Assembly: GCF_022811705.1 (NCBI RefSeq)
Contig: NZ_CP094528.1
Coordinates: 3,100,001-3,164,000 of the forward strand
DNA length: 64,000 nt
From: Agromyces larvae
GTDB lineage: Bacteria > Actinomycetota > Actinomycetes > Actinomycetales > Microbacteriaceae
Reading direction: 5' to 3'
Positions 60,484-64,000 of this stretch are shown here, one piece after another. Each line of letters starts with the position of its first letter. The stretch's first letter is position 1. Made by a program: the position numbers and the translations under genes. The notes under the pieces are model-generated. The model was not told where the DNA came from. It did not search any database and was given only the letters and a program-made list of their open reading frames with translations.

Positions 60484-62781
60484 ATGCACTACGGCCGCCC
60501 TCTGCAGTTCGGCACCTTCATAACCCCCTCGAACGACCCGCCCGAGACGCCCGTGCGCCTCGCGCAGTTCGCCGAGCAGGTCGGGTTCGACCTCGTCACC
60601 TTCCAGGACCACCCCTACCAGCCGCGCTTCCACGACACGTGGACCCTGCTGACCTGGGTCGCCGCGCAGACCGAGCGCATCCACCTCGCGGGCAACGTGC
60701 TGAACCTGCCGCTGCAGCGTCAGCCCGCGGTGCTCGCGCGCGCGTCGGCGAGCCTCGATCTGCTCAGCGGCGGGCGGTTCGAGCTCGCCCTCGGCTCGGG
60801 CGGATTCCAGGACGCGATCGGCGCGATCGGCGGCCCGAAGCGCACGCCCGGCCAGGGCGTCGAGGCGCTCGCCGAGGCGATCGAGATCATCCGCGGCACA
60901 TGGGACGCGTCCGATCGCTCGTACTTCGGCGTCGAGGGCGAGTACTACTCGGTCGCCGGCGCGAAGCGCGGGCCGGCTCCGGCGCACGACATCCCGATCT
61001 GGATCGGGGGCCTGAAGCCCCGGATGCTCCGCCTCATCGGCCGGCTCGGCGACGGGTGGCTGCCGTCGCTCGCGTACCTGCAGCCGGGGGAGTACGCCGA
61101 GAGCGCGGCGCGCATCGACGAGGCGGCGCTGAAGGCGGGCCGCAACCCCGCCGAGATCCGCCGGCTGCTGAACATCGGCGGCCGCTTCTCGCCGGCCGGC
61201 GGCCGGTTCCTCGACGGACCGGCCGAGCAGTGGGTCGAGCAGCTGCTGCCCTACGTCGTCGACGACGGCGCCGACACCTTCATCCTCGCGAGCGACGACC
61301 CCGGCACCATGCAGCGGTTCATCGAGGAGGTCGCGCCCGGGCTGCGCGAGGCCGTCGCGCGGGAGCTCGGCTCGAGCCCGGATGCCTCCGGCACGGCCGG
61401 CGACGTCGGCGGCGGCGCGCGCATCCGCTCGACCGCCCAGCTCGCGAAGCGCCGCGACGGCATCGACTACGACGCCGTGCCGGCCTCGCTCGCGGCATCC
61501 GCCATCGAACCCGGCGACGCGGCGTACGCACGCGTGCGCTCGACGTATATGCGCGGCGGCGCGCCCGGCCTCGTGCTGCAGCCGACGACCGCGGCCGAGG
61601 TGGCCGACGCGGTCGGGTTCGCGCGCGAGCACGCCGCCGCCGGCATCCCGCTCGGAGTCCGCAGCGCCGGGCACGGCATCAGCGGACGCTCGACGAACGA
61701 CGGCGGCATCATCATCGACGTGTCGCGCATGCGCGAGATGACGGTGCTCGACGAAGCATCCCGGCTGGTGCGCATCGAACCCGGTGCGCGCTGGAAGGAC
61801 GTCGCCGCGTTCCTCGAGCCGCACGGCTGGGCGTTGAGCTCGGGCGATTACGGCGGGGTGGGCGTCGGCGGGCTCGCGACCGCCGGCGGCATCGGCTGGC
61901 TCGTGCGCGAGCACGGGCTGACCATCGACCACCTGCGCGCGGTCGAGCTGGTGCTCGCCGACGGTTCGATCGTGCGCACGTCGGCGACGGAGCATCCCGA
62001 CCTGTTCTGGGCCGTGCGCGGCGGCGGAGCCGCGATCGGCGTGGCGACCGCGTTCGAGTTCGAGGTCGACGAGGTGGGCGAGGTCGGGTTCGCGCAGCTC
62101 GTGTTCGACGCCTCCGACACGGCCGCGTTCCTGCAGGCCTGGGGCGACTGGATCGTCGACTCCCCGCGGGATGTCACGAGCTTCCTGCTCATCGGCGGCT
62201 CGCGCCCGGGCCAGCCGCGCTACGCGCAGGTGATGGCGATGGTCGACTCGCCCGACCCCGACACCGTGATCGAGCGGCTGCAGCCGCTGGCGGCCGCAGC
62301 GCCCCTGGTGGGGCAGCAGGTGCAGCTCACGACCTACCGCGCGGTCATCTCGAACGCGAGCGACGAGACGCACTCGGCCGAGGGCGAGCCGCTCGCCCGC
62401 ACCGCCGTGATCGGGCGCATCACGCCCGAGTTCGCGCGCGACGCCGAGGCGTTCCTCGACTCGGGGGCGACGTACTTCTTCCAGCTGCGCGCGATGGGCG
62501 GAGCCGTGCACGACGTATCCGCCGACGCGACCGCGTTCGCGCACCGCGACGCCGAGTTCTCGGTCGCGGCGATGGGCACGCAGGCGAGCCGCACCGACGA
62601 GCGCTGGGCCGAGCTCATCGAACCGCACTCGTCGGGCGCGTACGTGAGCTTCGACACGCGACGCGGTGCGGATGCCGCGGCGCGCGCGTACCCGGGCGAC
62701 ACCCTCGAGCGCCTGCGTGCCATCAAGGCCGAGGTCGACCCGGCGGGCCTGTTCCGCGACAACGCGGAGGTCGCGCTGTAG
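60484..62781 (+). CDS. Fusion of LLM flavin oxidoreductase and FAD-linked (BBE-type) oxidase
   Basis: A 765-residue two-module protein. Residues 1-300 are a luciferase-like (LLM) FMN/F420-dependent oxidoreductase (FDLVTFQDHPYQPRFHDTWTLL near 35, IPIWIGGLKPRMLRLIGRLGDGWLP near 175, in parts). After a linker, residues about 355-535 form a PCMH-type FAD-binding domain (RSAGHGISGRS with His about 396; GVGVGGLATAGGIG), and the end (FRDNAEVAL) matches a berberine-bridge-type C-terminus. The second covalent-FAD Cys of bicovalent enzymes is absent (GDYGGVGVGG). The natural substrates are unknown. Start 21 bases after a GGAGCACC site. Confidence 0.88.
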   Translation: MHYGRPLQFGTFITPSNDPPETPVRLAQFAEQVGFDLVTFQDHPYQPRFHDTWTLLTWVAAQTERIHLAGNVLNLPLQRQPAVLARASASLDLLSGGRFELALGSGGFQDAIGAIGGPKRTPGQGVEALAEAIEIIRGTWDASDRSYFGVEGEYYSVAGAKRGPAPAHDIPIWIGGLKPRMLRLIGRLGDGWLPSLAYLQPGEYAESAARIDEAALKAGRNPAEIRRLLNIGGRFSPAGGRFLDGPAEQWVEQLLPYVVDDGADTFILASDDPGTMQRFIEEVAPGLREAVARELGSSPDASGTAGDVGGGARIRSTAQLAKRRDGIDYDAVPASLAASAIEPGDAAYARVRSTYMRGGAPGLVLQPTTAAEVADAVGFAREHAAAGIPLGVRSAGHGISGRSTNDGGIIIDVSRMREMTVLDEASRLVRIEPGARWKDVAAFLEPHGWALSSGDYGGVGVGGLATAGGIGWLVREHGLTIDHLRAVELVLADGSIVRTSATEHPDLFWAVRGGGAAIGVATAFEFEVDEVGEVGFAQLVFDASDTAAFLQAWGDWIVDSPRDVTSFLLIGGSRPGQPRYAQVMAMVDSPDPDTVIERLQPLAAAAPLVGQQVQLTTYRAVISNASDETHSAEGEPLARTAVIGRITPEFARDAEAFLDSGATYFFQLRAMGGAVHDVSADATAFAHRDAEFSVAAMGTQASRTDERWAELIEPHSSGAYVSFDTRRGADAAARAYPGDTLERLRAIKAEVDPAGLFRDNAEVAL

Positions 62782-62799
62782 CGGGTTGCGCGGGTTGAG

Positions 62800-63025
62800 T
62801 GGTGGGTTGAGGAGCGCACGAGGGGGAATCGCCACCTGCTGGTTGAGGAGCGAGCGACGAAGGAGCACGCGTCTCGAAATGCGACGAGGGGAATCGCCAG
62901 CCGCTGGTTGAGGAGCGAGCGACGAAGGAGCACGCGTCTCGAAACCCGGTGAGGTGCGCTGGGTGGTGGTCGCGTTGGTTTCGAGACGCGTCCTCGTTGG
63001 CGCTCGGGCGCTCCGCAACCAGCGG
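62800..63025. repeat. Second REP-like family: two direct and one inverted copy
   Basis: Direct copies starting CTGGTTGAGGAGCGAGCGAC at about 62839-62880 and 62904-62945, and an inverted copy (GGTTTCGAGACGCG...CAACCAG) at about 62977-63024. The direct copies are identical over more than 40 bases. The inverted one allows a large stem. A broken gene begins at its right edge. Confidence 0.85.
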
Positions 63026-63030
63026 AGCAA

Positions 63031-63723
63031 CCAGGATCCCGACCACTACACGAAGTTCTACCCCGCGGCCGTCGAGGTCGTGCAAGCCCTTAGCAGCAGC
63101 GCCGGAGGCGGTTCGTGCAGCGTGGACGGCAACGCCCAGGCGCTGGCCCAAGAGCTTGCGGCCGCGGCCGCCACTGGGCAGCTGCGCGTGCTCGAACCGC
63201 GCTACCTCCGACAGATCGAGGATGTCGCCGCCGGCAAGCCCACGCCAAACTGTGGCATCGACGTCGGCACTCTGCAAATCATGGTGCTGCCTATGGAACG
63301 TGGGACTTTCGCGATGACTTCGTGAACGGCTCTGCCCCGGATGACTTCGCCTCGATCCGTCTCGCGAACAACTCGTCGGGCTGCCTTTCGCTGGGTGCCA
63401 CGTACGTCCACACCTATACGTACGACGGGGCGGCGACCGGCAAGGGCTATCTCTACGATGCGGGAGCGGGAACGAATTCCCCCATCGCCGGGGTTCGCGA
63501 CGGCGTCTCCGGGTTCAAGATGGATGCGGACCATGGCGTGGTGTTGAGCCATCTCCGGAGTCACTACTGCGGTCCGGTGGATCTTTCGGGCATGTTCACC
63601 TACGAGCACAATCAGGACGGCGGCGCCGTCGCCAGCGTTTCCGCCAGCTTCTTCGGTTTCGGCGTGAGCTACTCAGCTCCCTCTTCGACCTTGCAGAAGT
63701 CGTCAGGCATCGTGCAGTTCTAG
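63031..63723 (+). pseudogene. Broken secreted-protein gene, truncated and frameshifted
   Basis: Two frames overlap to form one product. The first (to about 63300, ending in the stop at 63325) encodes DGNAQALAQELAAAAATGQL and DVAAGKPTPNCGIDVGTLQIMVL; the second (from about 63287 to 63723) continues with TWDFRDDFVNGSAPDDF, RLANNSSGCLSLG and GKGYLYDAGAGTNSPIAG. A one-base shift in the repeat-poor region 63285-63300 breaks the frame, and the first part has no start or signal peptide because it begins inside the REP-like repeat. The first half recalls a domain of secreted Microbacteriaceae proteins with DCxIDVRILQ motifs. Base composition here is lower in GC than the rest. Confidence 0.65.
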
Positions 63724-63744
63724 CGGGGGAACCATCGGCACTAG

Positions 63745-63990
63745 ATGGTGCAGCGACGCTACCGGCAGATCATGCTGGTAGCGTCGCTGGTCATGCGACG
63801 GATTTCTCTCGTGGTCTTGGGTCTCGGTGCGATCGCTGTGGTGATCATTCTCTTTGACATGACACTCACGCCCGCGGCGAGAACGCTAGTCCTTCTGGGG
63901 TATCTCTCTCTGGCAGGCATTCAGCTAGCGATCCTTAGTCGCGGTCAAACCTCGGATCAAGCACGCGACGAGAATTCGCTGACGCCGTAG
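63745..63990 (+). CDS. Small membrane protein, unknown function
   Basis: An 81-residue product with two hydrophobic helices (MRRISLVVLGLGAIAVVIIL and RTLVLLGYLSLAGIQLAIL) and a polar tail. ATG 63745 gives the full frame; ATG 63772 or 63793 would remove a few N-terminal residues. It follows the broken gene by 21 bases, and the base composition is low in GC for this genome, as with the previous gene. No family recognised. Confidence 0.5.
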   Translation: MVQRRYRQIMLVASLVMRRISLVVLGLGAIAVVIILFDMTLTPAARTLVLLGYLSLAGIQLAILSRGQTSDQARDENSLTP

Positions 63991-64000
63991 AGTCCAGCGC

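Noticed and set aside
60457..63030. An 857-codon minus-strand frame opposite the LLM/FAD fusion
   Set aside because: Antisense shadow; low-complexity Arg/Ala/Val composition, no start context.

Overview
The window is about 70% GC. Nearly all genes have the codon use of a Gram-positive actinobacterium. LPXTG-type or LPXTG-like C-termini, collagen-like and small hydrophobic actinobacterial proteins, actinobacterial-style RecQ and LigD-type polymerase genes, and abundant REP-like repeats suggest Microbacteriaceae (Agromyces/Microbacterium-like). This is inference; the window has no rRNA. I see no tRNA, rRNA, insertion sequence, prophage or CRISPR array.

Layout. 1-2.6 kb: a recQ helicase cut by the window edge, then a TetR regulator. 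2.7-5.4 kb: a secreted RCC1-repeat protein with LPATG anchor and a YdeI/OmpD-like protein. 5.5-11.5 kb: phenylacetate degradation. paaK and paaI run left and paaABCDE runs right from a shared control region with a PaaR-type palindrome; a related palindrome lies in front of the TetR gene. 11.5-25.0 kb: a glucuronoxylan/uronate island with fructuronate reductase-like dehydrogenase, CE7 acetyl esterase, two permeases and a lipoprotein of an oligosaccharide ABC importer, a YesL-type protein, GH67 alpha-glucuronidase, glucuronate isomerase, a LacI regulator and a GH43 enzyme. The same LacI-type palindrome (TGTAAACGTT-like) recurs at three promoters.

25-34.7 kb: small membrane proteins, a lipoprotein, a YjbR-like protein, an SRAP protein followed by a possible DUF2255 remnant, a collagen-like membrane protein, a diacylglycerol kinase-type protein, a copper module (copZ-copA) under a CsoR-like operator, and a TetR/SDR pair around a perfect palindrome. 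34.9-39.9 kb: a 1667-residue multidomain secreted GH3 enzyme with a palindrome upstream and near-identical hairpin terminators on both sides. 40-49 kb: LigD-like polymerase, nitronate monooxygenase with flavin reductase, a group II PLP decarboxylase, and a sugar-oxidation set (dehydrogenase, SMP-30 lactonase, IlvD/Edd dehydratase). 48.6-54.4 kb: TetR/MMPL exporter and a coupled truncated globin - flavohaemoglobin - DivIVA-like operon. 54.5-60 kb: phospholipase D-like protein, an array of 58-nt hairpin repeats, PfkB kinase, AlkA-type glycosylase, DUF805 protein and a second CE7 esterase. 60-64 kb: HxlR regulator divergent from an LLM/FAD-oxidase fusion, REP-like repeats, and a lower-GC end with a broken secreted-protein gene and a small membrane protein.

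The most unusual signals are: REP-like repeats translated in frame inside five enzymes (PaaA, PaaC, PaaD, PaaE and the uronate reductase); a five-copy 58-nt hairpin family whose stem changes include compensatory pairs; the globin-flavohaemoglobin-DivIVA operon; and the LLM-FAD oxidase fusion.
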